Below are positions 1 through 16,900 of a stretch of 64,000 nt of DNA, piece by piece. Within the stretch, counting starts at the first letter, position 1; every line of letters starts with the position of its first letter. The stretch is from Corella eumyota. Its lineage: Eukaryota > Chordata > Ascidiacea > Phlebobranchia > Corellidae. Where the stretch lies: NCBI GenBank assembly GCA_963082875.1, contig OY720099.1, positions 2,480,001-2,544,000 on the forward strand, read 5' to 3'. The notes beneath the pieces were generated by a model. That model searched no databases. It was not told where the DNA came from and saw only the letters and a list, made by a program, of their open reading frames with translations. The position numbers were made by a program, and so were the translations under genes.

Positions 1-2
1 TT

Positions 3-6039
<6,037 letters not shown>

Positions 6040-6191
6040 GGCAAAGTTTAGGTTTTTTCATTGTTTATAAAGGTATTTATTGATTTTAGTGTTATTTGCC
6101 TATAGCATTATTGCATATAAACAGATATTGTAACATATCTTACCAAAAAACTTCTATTTAGACTTTGTAATTTTTTATATGATTACTACAG

Positions 6192-6627
6192 AAAAACTGA
6201 CCTTAAAGCTACATCAAGCCTAAAAGAAAGTCCAAAGAACAAAGACAACATGAGTGAGATCGTCCCCAGCAACAATTTAATTCACAGTGAGAGCCAAGAT
6301 TGTAGCCAATCGCACCCAGATCTTGCCTTGGTTAAAAGAAAACCGTTCTTGTCACAACACAATAAAAGCTTGTCATCCGGCCATCTTATGGCTATCGCTG
6401 CCAAGTATGCCACGGTGGCAGGTGACAGAGTTCATCATCATGGCAGTTTGGCACGGGCTTCTTTTGACGCTGGCGTCACCAAATTAACTCCGAAATTAAC
6501 TCCGAAATTAAGTGGCGATATTGATGCAAAAATACCTGGCATTGTTGATTCAAATGTTGATGTTGAATCAAATGTTGCTGTTGATGTTGAATCTAATGAA
6601 AGAACTACACTTGTTGATAAGATATAA
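6192..6627 (+). CDS. CNNM: Alternative 3'-terminal coding exon of the CNNM gene
   Basis: After an acceptor ending in ACTACAG at 6191, a frame stays open to TAA at 6625-6627. It reads KTDLKATSSLKESPKNKDN, then MSEIVPSNNLIHSESQDCSQ and on for about 145 residues in all. The exon starts with one base completing a codon, so it joins in frame to the exon ending at 5602 (phase 2), exactly as the 5865-6039 exon does. I therefore read the two as alternative last exons. No donor in 5865-6039 fits a join between them. The segment is polar and low-complexity, with a doubled KLTP and a repeated DVESN motif near the end, as expected for a disordered cytoplasmic tail. An AATAAA lies at 6794. It could instead be a separate small gene starting at the ATG at 6250, but the open frame upstream of that ATG argues against this. 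Confidence 0.6.
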
Positions 6628-6793
6628 TCTTTATTTACATTGTGAAAAAAACATTTATTCACATTTTTGATACATTTTATTTCATATCTTATTGTTAAGT
6701 TTTAATCTAAGATAATTCAACTAATTTTCCTAACTTCTGTAGTTAAAAATATTAATACTATATGTCATTTTGTTATAGTTATTCACTGTGGAA

Positions 6794-6799
6794 AATAAA
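6794..6799 (+). terminator. Candidate polyadenylation signal, CNNM
   Basis: AATAAA about 165 bases after the downstream TAA (6627). No AATAAA is seen between the 6039 stop and the 6192 exon, so the downstream exon is the better-supported 3' end. Confidence 0.5.
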
Positions 6800-7567
6800 T
6801 CATATTTATCTATTTAAAAATCAAAAAAATCTTCAGGTTAATGTTTTAATTTAACAATTTTTACAACTTAGTAAATGATTTTATATTGCAAAAGTCAACA
6901 AAGGTGCAGTAAAATTGTTAAAGGAAATATTTATTTTTCTAGTGATAATTCAAATAGTTTTATTTTTATTGTTCTGTTATCAACTTTTTTTTATTTATTT
7001 TTCTTTATTTGTTATGTGATTATTATTATATTATCTACAAACACTCAATTAAATTTCAGTAGCAAATTTTAAGAGTTAAATTTTATTGTTTGTTGTACAG
7101 ACTTTAATTAATAACTTTAAATAAAGTCAACTTAACAACATTTCAATCATATTGTAAATAAATTCCTGATTGTAGTTTCAAAAATTTGACAAAATGTTAA
7201 TACCTATTAAGTATAGACAAAATACTGTTGTTACATGGTCAGTTCAAAGACTTTAATATCACTCAACGCAGATTTAAAATTCAAGCAATTGTCTAACAAC
7301 TTATAGAAAGCATCATTAACATCTAACAAACCTGCAAATTGTGCTCATAGTTTTTTTTTTTTTTAAAAGCTCTAGGACCTTGGTCGCACAAATCCTACTA
7401 TGTCCCTGTAAATAGTTAAGATATGTTGCAAATAAAGGGGTATTTAAAACTTATTTTTTTAGTATAAAAAATGTTTTAATATATAAATTGAGGATAAAAA
7501 ACAATGTAAACAAACTAGGGGACTTACCCCTTTGAAACGTTAATTTTTTTCGTAAAACGTTAATGCA

Positions 7568-7633
7568 CGTTGTTTCCAGGAAAAACAGCAATTTGTTAAT
7601 GTTTATATGACCCATGATTGACTGATAGGAAAC
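7568..7633 (+). promoter_or_regulatory. 3' splice acceptor and short 5' leader of PNKP
   Basis: CGTTGTTTCCAG ends at 7579, giving a 54-base leader before the ATG at 7634. A second AG at 7627-7628 lies five bases before the ATG, and using it would remove several upstream ATGs. No upstream exon is apparent, so this may be a spliced-leader acceptor or the end of a 5'UTR intron. Confidence 0.4.
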
Positions 7634-10600
7634 ATGGAGCTTTTTTTTAAATGTCCAAATTCTACACACCACGATATTCATCTTCCTGATGGGAAAACCG
7701 TTTTTATTGGTCGAAGTCCAATTACGAAAATAACTGACAAAAGATGTTCCAGGTAATGACAGTATGATGTTAGCATTTGGTAAATAACTTTAGTTATTTT
7801 GTTATAAAAAGTACAATGGTTAAAGGCACTTGTAAATTGTAATCACAACATGAGATCCTGGGTTTGAGTTCCTACTGCTTCCTAGTTTGTTTATCAAATG
7901 GTTTAAAATTAGGTGGTTTTCACACATTGGGGATAAATTATTTGGTTTTCACATATTAAGGATAAATAAATATAAACATTTTTATTAATCTGTTATGTTT
8001 ATTAATAGAAATCACATTCAAGTTGTTGCTGATTACTCAAAGAAATTAGTTGAGGTAAAACAGATTGGAAATAATTGTGGACATATTGATGACAACATTT
8101 TGGAGAAGGGAAAAAGTTTTACTTTTAAAGAAGGAGAAATATTGTATGTAGTGGATAAGGAATATCCTCAAATCTTATTTGTTAAGCAAACAAAAGGTGA
8201 AAACAATTATGAAACTTAATTTAAGGAATTAATTTACTTTTGCTAACTTTATAACATTTTCTATTTTTTTAACATGTGATTTTTGGACAAGTTTTTTTAA
8301 TTTTAGTTTCTAAATTTCCTAAATGCTTTGCATTTGATTAAAAATTAATTTTTTTATTAGCAATAGAAGAACCATCAAGAAAAAGAACTCTTTCCGATTA
8401 TTTTGGTAACCAAGAAAAACCAAACAAAAAATCTAAGATAGATGTTGATGAATCAAACAACAATATATCTGATGGTAAAATTAACTTTTAGAAATTTTGT
8501 ATTAATTAAAATTAATTAAAAAAATGGCATATTTCTATTTTTTAAGTCTATAAAATGGTTCAATTTTGTAGATGACGATGCTGAAAATATTGTAAAAAGG
8601 AAACTTGAGAAATTACAAGGCCAATCTTTTGTAAAAAGTAACATCACAGGTAATTACTACTTTAACTGGTAGAAATATCTTAAATTAAACTTATAAAATT
8701 TATACCATGGTTTCTACTAATAGCTAAGACATAAAGTATTATATAAATATTGTAATTTTGGTTAAAGTATTATAGAAATATTGTAATTTTTAATATTTTT
8801 GGAAACCTGAACTTAGTGTTTTATTTTTTAGAACCTAAACATAGTGTCAAAGATCAACCTATAGTTAAATCAATCAATGTAGTGACAAAAACATCAGAAG
8901 GCAAAGGTTGGTATAAAGTTGAAACTATGTTGGTTTATGAACCTGAAGAACTGATCCATTCTTCAAATATTGTAGCTTTTGATATGGATGGTACACTGAT
9001 AACAACTAAATCAGGTTTGGAAAATTTCTTAATTATTTTTTGTATATTTTTAACATAACATAAAATTAGGTTATATTTTGTAGGAAAAACTTTTGCTAAA
9101 GATAAAGACGATTGGAAAATTCTGTACAGCGAGATACCAAGAAAATTAAAAGAAATCCATAAACAAGGTTAAAATTTCAACAATTTATAATTTATATATT
9201 TATAATCTATATATATACATGTTATAACATTACTTGTAGGTCAAAAACTTGTCATAATTACGAATCAACTTGGTATTGGAAAGGGAAAAGTTAAGGAAAA
9301 TGACTTTAAAGAAAAAATTGAAGCTTTATTGAAGAAACTTGGTGTTCCAATAACAGTAATTTAAATAATATTTAAAAGCACAATTTTTTTTGATTGCATT
9401 TGTTAATTGAATATAATATAGTTCACTAAAAATATGTAGGCCTATATAAAAAAGTTTTTAAAGTTTAAATATTTGCTTTTTGCGATTAAGTTAGGAAATT
9501 TTTTTTTTTTATTGACAAAAAAGCAATCAAATTACTAAATTTCTATCAAATATTTTCAGGTTTTAGCTATAACAAAAAGAGGAAAATATCGAAAACCAAA
9601 CATTGGATCTTATACTTGGTTAGTAGAAAATGGAAATGGAGGAATAAGTTGCAATAATTTCATGTATGTTGGTGATGCTGCTGGGAGGCCTAAAAACTGG
9701 GCACCAGGCAAAAAGAAGGATTTTAGCTGTAGCGACAGGTATGTATGTTATTTTTTTTACCAACACACCAACATTTTTATTGAATTTTACACTTTTCTAA
9801 ATATTTAGGTTATTTGCTATTAACTTGGAGAGCGAATTTCAAACGCCAGAAGAATTTTTTCTGTCACAAAAGCCAGTAAAATTTGATATGCCAACTTTTA
9901 ACCCAGTAAGTGATAAACATTCTTTTATTAAATCATCAAATTGTTAACAGCTATGCAATTTTTATTGTTGTTGCACAAGTTTTGTTGTTTGAATAGTTTG
10001 TGTGTAAATCAAATATTGACTTTTATGTAAATATTGTATTTAGAAAAGTTTACCCAAAGATCAACCTTTAACAAATGGGCCACAAATAACCAGCAGCAAT
10101 CAGGAACTTGTTATCCTAGTTGGCTATCCTGCATGTACATAACATTTTAATTGATATTTATAAAATTATATCTGAAGAATTATTAATTTAAATAGTTTTG
10201 TATATTAAAATGAATTTTTTGTTTCAGTAAAGCATTTTAAAATATTACTAATGTGATGCTTTTAGGCGGAAAATCCTCTTTTGCAAGAAACAATTTAGTA
10301 CCAAAAGGTTATGTTCTTATAAACAGGGTAATTTCATTCAATTTTTAATAAAATATTACAATGCAGATATTTTATGAATTTGTAAAAAATTTTTAGGACA
10401 CTCTTAAAACTTGGCAAAAATGTGTGGCAGCTTGTAACAATGCATTATCATCAGGAAAAAGTGTAGTTATTGATAACACTAACCCAGATAAAGTATCTAG
10501 AAATAGGTAATATCTTGATGACATAAATTTAAATTTGATTAATTTAGGTTGGTAGGAATATAAACATTTATTTGATTGTTTTTTCCAGGTATATAGAATG

Positions 10601-10926
10601 TGCCAAGAAATATAATTGTGATTGCCGATGTTTTTTGTTTAATATATCGATAGAACATGCATTCCATAATAACAGGTAATATTAATTTAAATTTAACTTC
10701 AAATTTAAACATTGTCTCATTTTCAATATAAAGTTTTTGATTTAGATTTCGAGAGTTATCTAGCAATGACCACGATGTAATACCAGCTATGGTTTTATAT
10801 TCGTTTCGTAAAAAATTTGTTGAACCAGACAAACAAGAAGGTTTTAAAGAAATTGTGAAGATTAACTTTGTCCCAAATTTTAAAAGTGAAGATGAAGAAA
10901 AATTATACAACATGTTTCTTGATTAG
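7634..10926 (+). CDS. PNKP: Bifunctional polynucleotide phosphatase/kinase (PNKP), 14 exons
   Basis: Exons: 7634-7752, 8009-8196, 8361-8474, 8572-8649, 8832-9014, 9084-9167, 9240-9355, 9560-9738, 9809-9905, 10044-10134, 10266-10327, 10397-10506, 10589-10675, 10746-10926 (TAG). All phases agree, giving about 562 residues (human 521). The N-terminal FHA domain (about 1-100) keeps GRSP (26-29) and SRNH (39-42), the phospho-Thr-binding surface that docks XRCC1/XRCC4 in this family. A basic linker with [10 protein letters not shown] (109-118) follows. The HAD phosphatase domain has the DMDGT nucleophile motif at 217-221, [10 protein letters not shown] and [20 protein letters not shown]. The C-terminal kinase has the P-loop GYPACGKSS (413-421, split across exons 10 and 11) and [15 protein letters not shown]. 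The enzyme removes 3'-phosphates and phosphorylates 5'-OH ends at DNA breaks. The chosen ATG starts directly in the FHA fold, as in orthologs. Confidence 0.97.
7812..7975 (+). mobile_element. Degraded tRNA-like SINE relic in PNKP intron 1
   Basis: Contains CATGAGATCCTGGGTTTGAGTT, resembling the B-box region of the SINEs further along (CATG...GGGTTCAATCC), and later ACATTGGGGATAAAT, resembling their shared 3' end. The 5' A box is poor. It is probably an old, internally deleted copy of the same or a related family. Confidence 0.35.
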
Positions 10927-10970
10927 TTTTAGTATTTGAAAACTCTAAAAATTACTAGATTTATTTGATA

Positions 10971-10976
10971 AATAAA
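10971..10976 (+). terminator. Candidate polyadenylation signal, PNKP
   Basis: AATAAA 45 bases after the PNKP stop codon, a typical position for a short 3'UTR. Confidence 0.6.
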
Positions 10977-10979
10977 ATA

Positions 10980-11640
10980 TGGTTCAAAATTATTTACTCA
11001 TTTTTTAAATTATTCACTCATTTTTAAATTATTCTTTAATAATAAATAAAGTTATGCATAAAAATTACTTAATTATAAATATTAACTGAATTAATAAACC
11101 AAAAATAACGTATTTAATTAATTAATCAAATATTACGTATTTAATTGTTTTAAAATATCAATTTTTAATTTTTAAATCAACAAACAAGTATTTAAATATA
11201 ATTAACAAAAAAACAATTTTTTAACGCAGTTTTAAGTTGTTAATATCAGAATATACATTAGACAAAGTTTTGAATGCCTAAAATCGATTTTTGATTTTTA
11301 ATAAATAAACAAGCAATTAAATCTAATAAACAAAAAAAATTATTTTTTAAATATGTATATTAATTACTAGTATTATAAATTACTTTATACTTAATTTTGA
11401 ATGTTTAATATCAAACTTTAACTTTTAATAAACAAACAAGGATTTAAATATAAAAAACAAACAAAAATTAAATTTTTGATCCATTTTTAAGTTATTAATA
11501 TTATAATATAAAACTGTTTTGTTTATAATATAGAACTGTTTTGAAATTCAAGATTTCGAACCATAATAATAAAAATATTCACAATACCGATATGTTTTGA
11601 AATCTAAGATTTCGAACCAAAAGGAATGTTGAAACAAAAA
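10980..11640. repeat. Degenerate AT-rich tandem repeat, about 125-bp period
   Basis: Three diverged units are recognised by AAACAAGTATTTAAATATAAT near 11180, AAACAAGCAATTAAATCTAAT near 11307 and AAACAAGGATTTAAATATAAA near 11434. Each is followed by an A-run, a TTTTTAA.. stretch and TTAATAT. Related sequence (ACAAACAAAAATTTAATTTTTAATCC) reappears near 12985. No coding capacity. Confidence 0.45.
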
Positions 11641-11786
11641 TAATCCCGACTAGTAAGGTTGTGGTAAAAAGATTTTGAAATGTTACCGAAGAAAAGCGTA
11701 ATCTGTTTCAGGCAATCAGCCCCGAATTTGAGCGAGACGCAGAATTTAAGAGAAACGATTTTAGGTTTTGTGTTAAAACATGTGGT

Positions 11787-12085
11787 ATATATATATATTT
11801 TTTTGTATATATCTTTATCCTCGATGTGGGATGTCGAATGCGCGACTTAAACATAGAGTAACATCAGTTACTCCGACCTAGTCTCGAGTTGCCTTTAGCA
11901 GTTTGGGATATTATAGATTATAATTGCCCGGTAATTATACTGCTGATTAAGTGCTGGCTAAGCAGAAGTTCATACCGTTTATAGCGCCTTACTCAAGTGC
12001 GCTACAGCATGAGATCAGTGGGGATTGAACCCACGACCCCATGTGTGGTGTAGCAAGTGTTCTTACCACTACACCACGCTGCCGG
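11787..12085 (-). mobile_element. tRNA-derived SINE copy 1 (reverse orientation)
   Basis: Read on the - strand it starts CCGGCAGCGTGGTGTAGTGG (RNA polymerase III A box) and carries the B box GGGTTCAATCCCC. It then has a conserved tRNA-unrelated body (CTTGAGTAAGGCGCTATAAA, AACTCGAGACT.GGTCGGAG) and ends GAGGATAAAGATATATAC plus an A/AT-rich tail. About 300 bp and nearly identical to the copies at 12476 and 13309, so fairly young. Confidence 0.85.
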
Positions 12086-12292
12086 TCATATAGTTTAATA
12101 GTTGGTTTATACAGCTAATGTTTAATTAAATATTTAAAATTAATAAAGGTTTCCAATTTAAATTGTTTCGTAAGATAACGACGTTGTTAGTTTCTTAATA
12201 AATTTGATTAGTTAAGAAACTATTTCTTTATACGCCTTTAGCATAATGCGTTGCGGATGAATACAACTGACGTCACAACTTGACTTCTTGGA

Positions 12293-12475
12293 TCGGCTTA
12301 TCCGCCATTGTCGATATTATTTATGTTTTTAGCCTTAATTTTACGTATTCTTTTCTGTTGTCAATATTATTTATGTTTTTAGCCCTATTTTTTTCATATT
12401 TCTTTTTGTTGTCGATAATATTTATGTTTTTAGCCTTATTTTCACGTACTCTTTTCAATTATCGATAATAGTTGG
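12293..12475 (+). repeat. 50-bp minisatellite, left part
   Basis: About 3.5 units of roughly 50 bp, each with TATTATTTATGTTTTTAGCC followed by one of two alternating halves: CTTATTTTCACGTACTCTTTTC or CTATTTTTTTCATATTTCTTT. The array continues after the SINE at 12774-12965. The open frame across it is only translated repeat. Confidence 0.75.
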
Positions 12476-12773
12476 CCGACAGCGTGGTGTAGTGGTAAGA
12501 ACACTTGCTACACCACCATGAGGTCGTGGGTTTAATCCTGCTCTCATGCTGTAGCGCCCTTGAGTAAGGCGCTATAAACGGTATGACCTCCTGCTGAGCC
12601 AGCACTTGATCAGCAGCATAATTACCGGGCAATTATAATATATAATATCCCAAACTGCTAAAGGCAACTCGAGACTGGGTCGGAGTAACAGTTGTTACTC
12701 TATGTTTAAGTCGCGCATTCGACATTCCCACATCGAGGATAAAGATATATACAGAAAAAAAATATATATATAT
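12476..12773 (+). mobile_element. tRNA-derived SINE copy 2, inserted in the minisatellite
   Basis: Same family as copy 1, in forward orientation: A box TGGTGTAGTGG, B-box-like GGGTTTAATCCTG, body and GAGGATAAAGATATATAC tail. It splits the 50-bp minisatellite, so the insertion is younger than the tandem array. A possible short target duplication (ATAATAG / ATATTAG) flanks it. Confidence 0.85.
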
Positions 12774-12965
12774 TAGTGTTTTTAGCCAAATTTTTTTTTG
12801 TATTTCTTTCTGTTGTCAATATTAATTATGTTTTTAGCCTTATTTTCACGTACTCTTTTCTGTTATCGATATTATTTGTGTTCTTAGCCATATTTTTTTT
12901 GTATTTCTTTCTGTTGTCAATATTATTTATGTTTTTAGCCTTATTTTACGTACTCTTTACGTACA
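12774..12965 (+). repeat. 50-bp minisatellite, right part
   Basis: About four more units of the same repeat resume immediately after the SINE tail, again alternating the CACGTACTC and TTTGTATTTC forms. The last unit is truncated at TTTACGTACTCTTTACG. Confidence 0.75.
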
Positions 12966-13308
12966 CTTTAATTGCTTTACATCAAACTTTAGTTTTTTAA
13001 AAACAAACAAAAATTTAATTTTTAATCCCTTTTTGAGTAATTAAAATTATGATAAATAACTGACCAAAATTTAAAAACCTGATAATGCTCTTTAAATTTT
13101 CTAAGATTTTAAACCATAATAAACTGAAAAGCTTTTGAACCATAATAAACTAAAAAGCTTTTGAACTATAATAAAATTATGAAAGGTTCTACTGTTTATT
13201 AAATAAATGTTATTGTTATATATAATAATAAACAAACAAAATAGAGGTTGTGGTTGTTTTAATAATTCTAAAACAAAAAAAAACATTTTTGTCTGTTACA
13301 AGCTTTAA
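12966..13308. repeat. AT-rich interval with short direct repeats
   Basis: Contains sequence related to the 11.1-11.6 kb degenerate repeat, and three near-identical copies of an AACCATAATAAACT.AAAAGCTTTTG motif around 13110-13170. No gene seen. Confidence 0.4.
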
Positions 13309-13604
13309 CCGGCAGCGTGGTGTAGTGGTAAGAACACTTGCTACACCACACATGGGGTCGTGGGTTCAATCCCCACTGATCTCATGCTGTAGCGCACTTG
13401 AGTAAGGCGCTATAAACGGTATGAACTTCTGCTTAGCCAGCACTTAATCAGCAGCATAATTATCGGGCAATTATAATCTATAATATCCCAAACTGCCACA
13501 GGTAACTCGAGACTGGGTCGGAGTAACTGATGTTACTCTATGTTTAAGTCGCGCATTCGACATCTCACATCGAGGATAAAGATATATACAAAAAAAAAAA
13601 AAAA
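13309..13604 (+). mobile_element. tRNA-derived SINE copy 3
   Basis: The best-preserved copy. It starts CCGGCAGCGTGGTGTAGTGG, has a perfect-looking B box GGGTTCAATCCCC at 13362-13374, the shared body, and ends GAGGATAAAGATATATAC followed by an A-run. A pure A-run and close identity to copies 1 and 2 suggest recent activity. Confidence 0.88.
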
Positions 13605-13885
13605 GACACAATTTGATAACTATTCCTGTTCTATAAGTTTTGGTCTTACCGAGTTCCTCTAAGAAATTATCAAAATAAACCTGGTTAAACTAGTTAATTT
13701 CGATTAAATTAGGAAAAGAAAAACGTCAAATAATTAGCTTATGTTAGTGTTATTATGTAAATTTAGTTCAAACGGTAATCAGCGTACACCTTGCATAAAA
13801 AACGCAATAATTGATAAACAGAAGTTACGTCGAATAAAAGCTTTTTAATTTTTCTATCTTCAACTGTTTTACATTCTTTTTACAG
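13605..13885. promoter_or_regulatory. Upstream region of USP8 with a 3' splice-acceptor motif
   Basis: Unique AT-rich sequence ending in TTTTACATTCTTTTTACAG, a strong acceptor with AG at 13884-13885. It leaves a 96-base leader before the USP8 ATG. Since the coding region has no introns, the acceptor would join either a spliced leader or an untranslated first exon that I cannot identify. Confidence 0.4.
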
Positions 13886-13981
13886 TTTAAGTTGTAGTTA
13901 AGGTTATTAAATATGAAATACTTAAACAATATAAAAAAAAATATTTTTATTTTGTTTTAACCTAATTAACGATCTGCCAAC

Positions 13982-16900
13982 ATGTCGTTAAAACCTATTT
14001 ACATCAAAAAGTCAATGAAAGACATTAATGCCATTTGTAAATACGATATTCAAAATGGGAAAACGACAAACACACATGTCATGTTTGCAAATAAAGCCTA
14101 TACAGCAGCCACCAAGGCTCATAATGAAAAGGATGAAGAAAGGGCTTACATTTTGTATATGCGATATCTTGACGCTTACACAAAAATCCGAAAATCAACC
14201 GGTTTTCAGAAAGACCGACAGCATTATATGAACTTACTTGGAAGTACAAAGGTTGGTAAGGCGATGGAAAATGCAGAAGAGCTGGCTAAAAGTTTGGAGT
14301 ATAGATACCAAGAGTTAGAAGCAAAGGAGATGTTGGAAAAAAAGAAATCTGAAAGTGAGCAAAGTAACTCAAACAATGCTGAAATTAAAACAAAAACACC
14401 GGTATTTCAACTCCCAACTGAAAAACTTAACAATGCTGAATTATACAAACTTCTTATAAAAGACAAGAGAAATATAATTATGATAGATGTAAGATCATCA
14501 ACAGATTTTAATGATTCCCATATACAACATGGTGCTTGTATAAATATCCCCAGCCAATTTATAAAACCCGGAACACTATCTTCTAAAGTGGAAGAGGGAA
14601 TCTCGGAAGATCATTACGGAATATGGAGCACAAGAGACTCTGCCGATTTGGTTGTTTTACTCGACTGGCATTCAAACTTATCCAGACTTGATGATAAAAA
14701 AGACCCATTACGAAGTCTAAAAGATTCGATTTGGAAGTGGGAACAGAAAAAGATTCTGCCAAGAGAACCGGTTATTCTCGAAGGAGGGTATACTGATTTT
14801 CTTGATAGCTACCCTCAATTTACAACTAACCCAAATGTAAAAGCTCCCCGAGAAAAAGCAAAGACTGGCAACGTTAACAGTTTATTAGAGTTCAGTTATG
14901 ACAATCTTAAAGAGCAACTTCATCCAAAGGCATCCAAGAATTCTAGTGATGAAAGTGAAGATGCAGGTTATTCCTCATCTCCCACATCCATTTCTAATCC
15001 TGAGATCATGCAGCAAAAAGAAGAGATCATGAAGGAAAAAGTTAAAGATCCTTTCAAAAAAGATTTGCCCTCTGTTAATCCATCATCAGATAACACTTCG
15101 GCGTTTGCGGGTCTATATCCTGATATTTCTTCAATAAGCAAACCTCAAAAAAGTCCAAAAATAACTCTTGCACCAGTTTTTGAAAAACCAGAGAAAGTCG
15201 TTGTTAAAAATAAACCTGTGATTGATCGCTCTGTTAAACCAACTTCAAAACCAGAACCAAAAATAACTCCTAGTGAGCCCCAAAAAGAGGTTGTAAATGT
15301 CAAAGTTATTCAAAACCCCAAAGTTATTGTCCCACCTCGAATTGATGTCCCGAAAAAGCCTCCAATAAATTCAAATGATCAGAATGAAGAAGACGAGACA
15401 TTAGCCATTCTGCAGAAAAAAATGGAACAAATGAAGTTGGAGAAAGAGGAAAAACGTAAAAATCTTGCTGAAATTGAGCGCAAAAAACGCTGTGTTGAAA
15501 TGCAGGCTGAGATAAGAAAAATGGAATCGGAGAATAAAGATCTTGATAAACAACAGTTGGAAGCGCAAAAAAATCTAGCAAATACAATGCGAGGTAATAA
15601 ACCTAAAACAGCTGTATCTTTGGACAAGAAAATTCCAACCAAGCCAATTGAAACTACACCTAAACTAATAGATTCAAATGCAGACAAACCACTTTCTACA
15701 AGTGCAAATAGTCAGGTCGTAAAGGCAAATGAACCAATGGAATCAACGGCCAATAGCTCCAAGCAAAATGAACCAATAAAACCAGTTGTTACCAAACCAA
15801 CTATCCCACCTTCTTCAACAAAACCAGTTGTTAAAGAAGAACCAATAGTGATTGCACCAGATAACATTTCTCACAAAACATCAAGCACAGACTTACCCAT
15901 TGCTAAAACTTTAAACTTTACAAAAACAGAAATACAGAGCAATTTGAAACCGATAACTAAACCAACTGATCCTAAACCTGCTTTAAAAAGGTCTGATCCG
16001 AATACTTCTACTGCACCAATAATACCGGCTAAAAGTATCAGTGCTAATGATATTTCTACACACCACATTGCACCCAGTGATGTTTATGCATCTGTAAAAA
16101 AACCTTTAAGGCCTGTTGAGGATCTGTCGGTGATAGAGAAACCTATTAATCAAGCTAGGAGCTCGCGCTCTACAGTTTCTGCAAAGCCACAAAGTCCTGT
16201 GCAGCAAAGTTTTGGTGGAGGTAGCTTGAAGCGGTCAAGATCGTCACCAAATATCAACAAACTTGTCAATGAAGAAAGAACAATTCGAGCATTGCCGATC
16301 AAGCCACAAAAGCCACAGGAAGTGCCAGTTCGCGCTACAAAACCTTCAGCTAATTATGCACAGCCTAGCGAGATTGCAAAACAATTCCGAAATTCATTGC
16401 AGGGATTACCAGGTACTGTTGGCCCTGCTTTAACTGGATTAAGAAACTTAGGTAACACTTGCTATATGAACTCTGTGTTGCAGTGTCTCTTTAACACAAC
16501 ACCACTTGCTGAGTATGTGCTTACTAACCTATACCGTAAAGATATTAACTGTCAAAATAAATTGGGATATGGAGGAAGGGTAGCTGAGTGCTTTGCTGTG
16601 CTGTTAAGAGAAATATGGAGTGGCCAGTGGCGATATTTAGTGCCCTCTGACTTCAAGGCGATGATCGGAAGTTTTAATTCAACATTTGCTGGTTATTCAC
16701 AAGAAGATTCACAAGAGTTTTTGCTTTTTCTTCTTGACGGTCTTCATGAAGACTTTAACAAAACTTCTGAGTTAAAATATGCGGAAGAACCCGATAACAG
16801 TAAACTCTCTGATGAGAGAGCTGCTGATCTCGCTTGGAAATATCACAAAGAACACAATGATTCTATTATATTGGGCCTATTTAAAGGCCAGTTTAAGGGT

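Larger units (their letters stand above)
6628..7633. other. Intergenic, CNNM to PNKP
   Basis: AT-rich sequence holding the CNNM 3'UTR and the PNKP 5' region. A short frame at 6875-7072 encodes only low-complexity I/F/L residues and is not credible as a gene. No RNA gene or mobile element is recognised. Confidence 0.6.

Noticed and set aside
10539-10913. 124-codon reverse-strand frame over the last PNKP exons
   Set aside because: It runs antisense to two well-supported PNKP exons and their intron, and has no recognisable motif.
12280-13000. Hydrophobic frames of 62 and 74 codons near 12.3 and 12.8 kb
   Set aside because: They are translations of the 50-bp minisatellite; the repeated LSILFMFLALF pattern follows the DNA period.
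13309-13385. Possible tRNA gene
   Set aside because: A and B boxes are present, but the head continues into the shared SINE body with the family 3' tail, and several dispersed copies exist. It is SINE-derived, not a functional tRNA.
15324-16068. Reverse-strand frames within USP8
   Set aside because: Shadows of a strong forward coding frame with clear domain matches.
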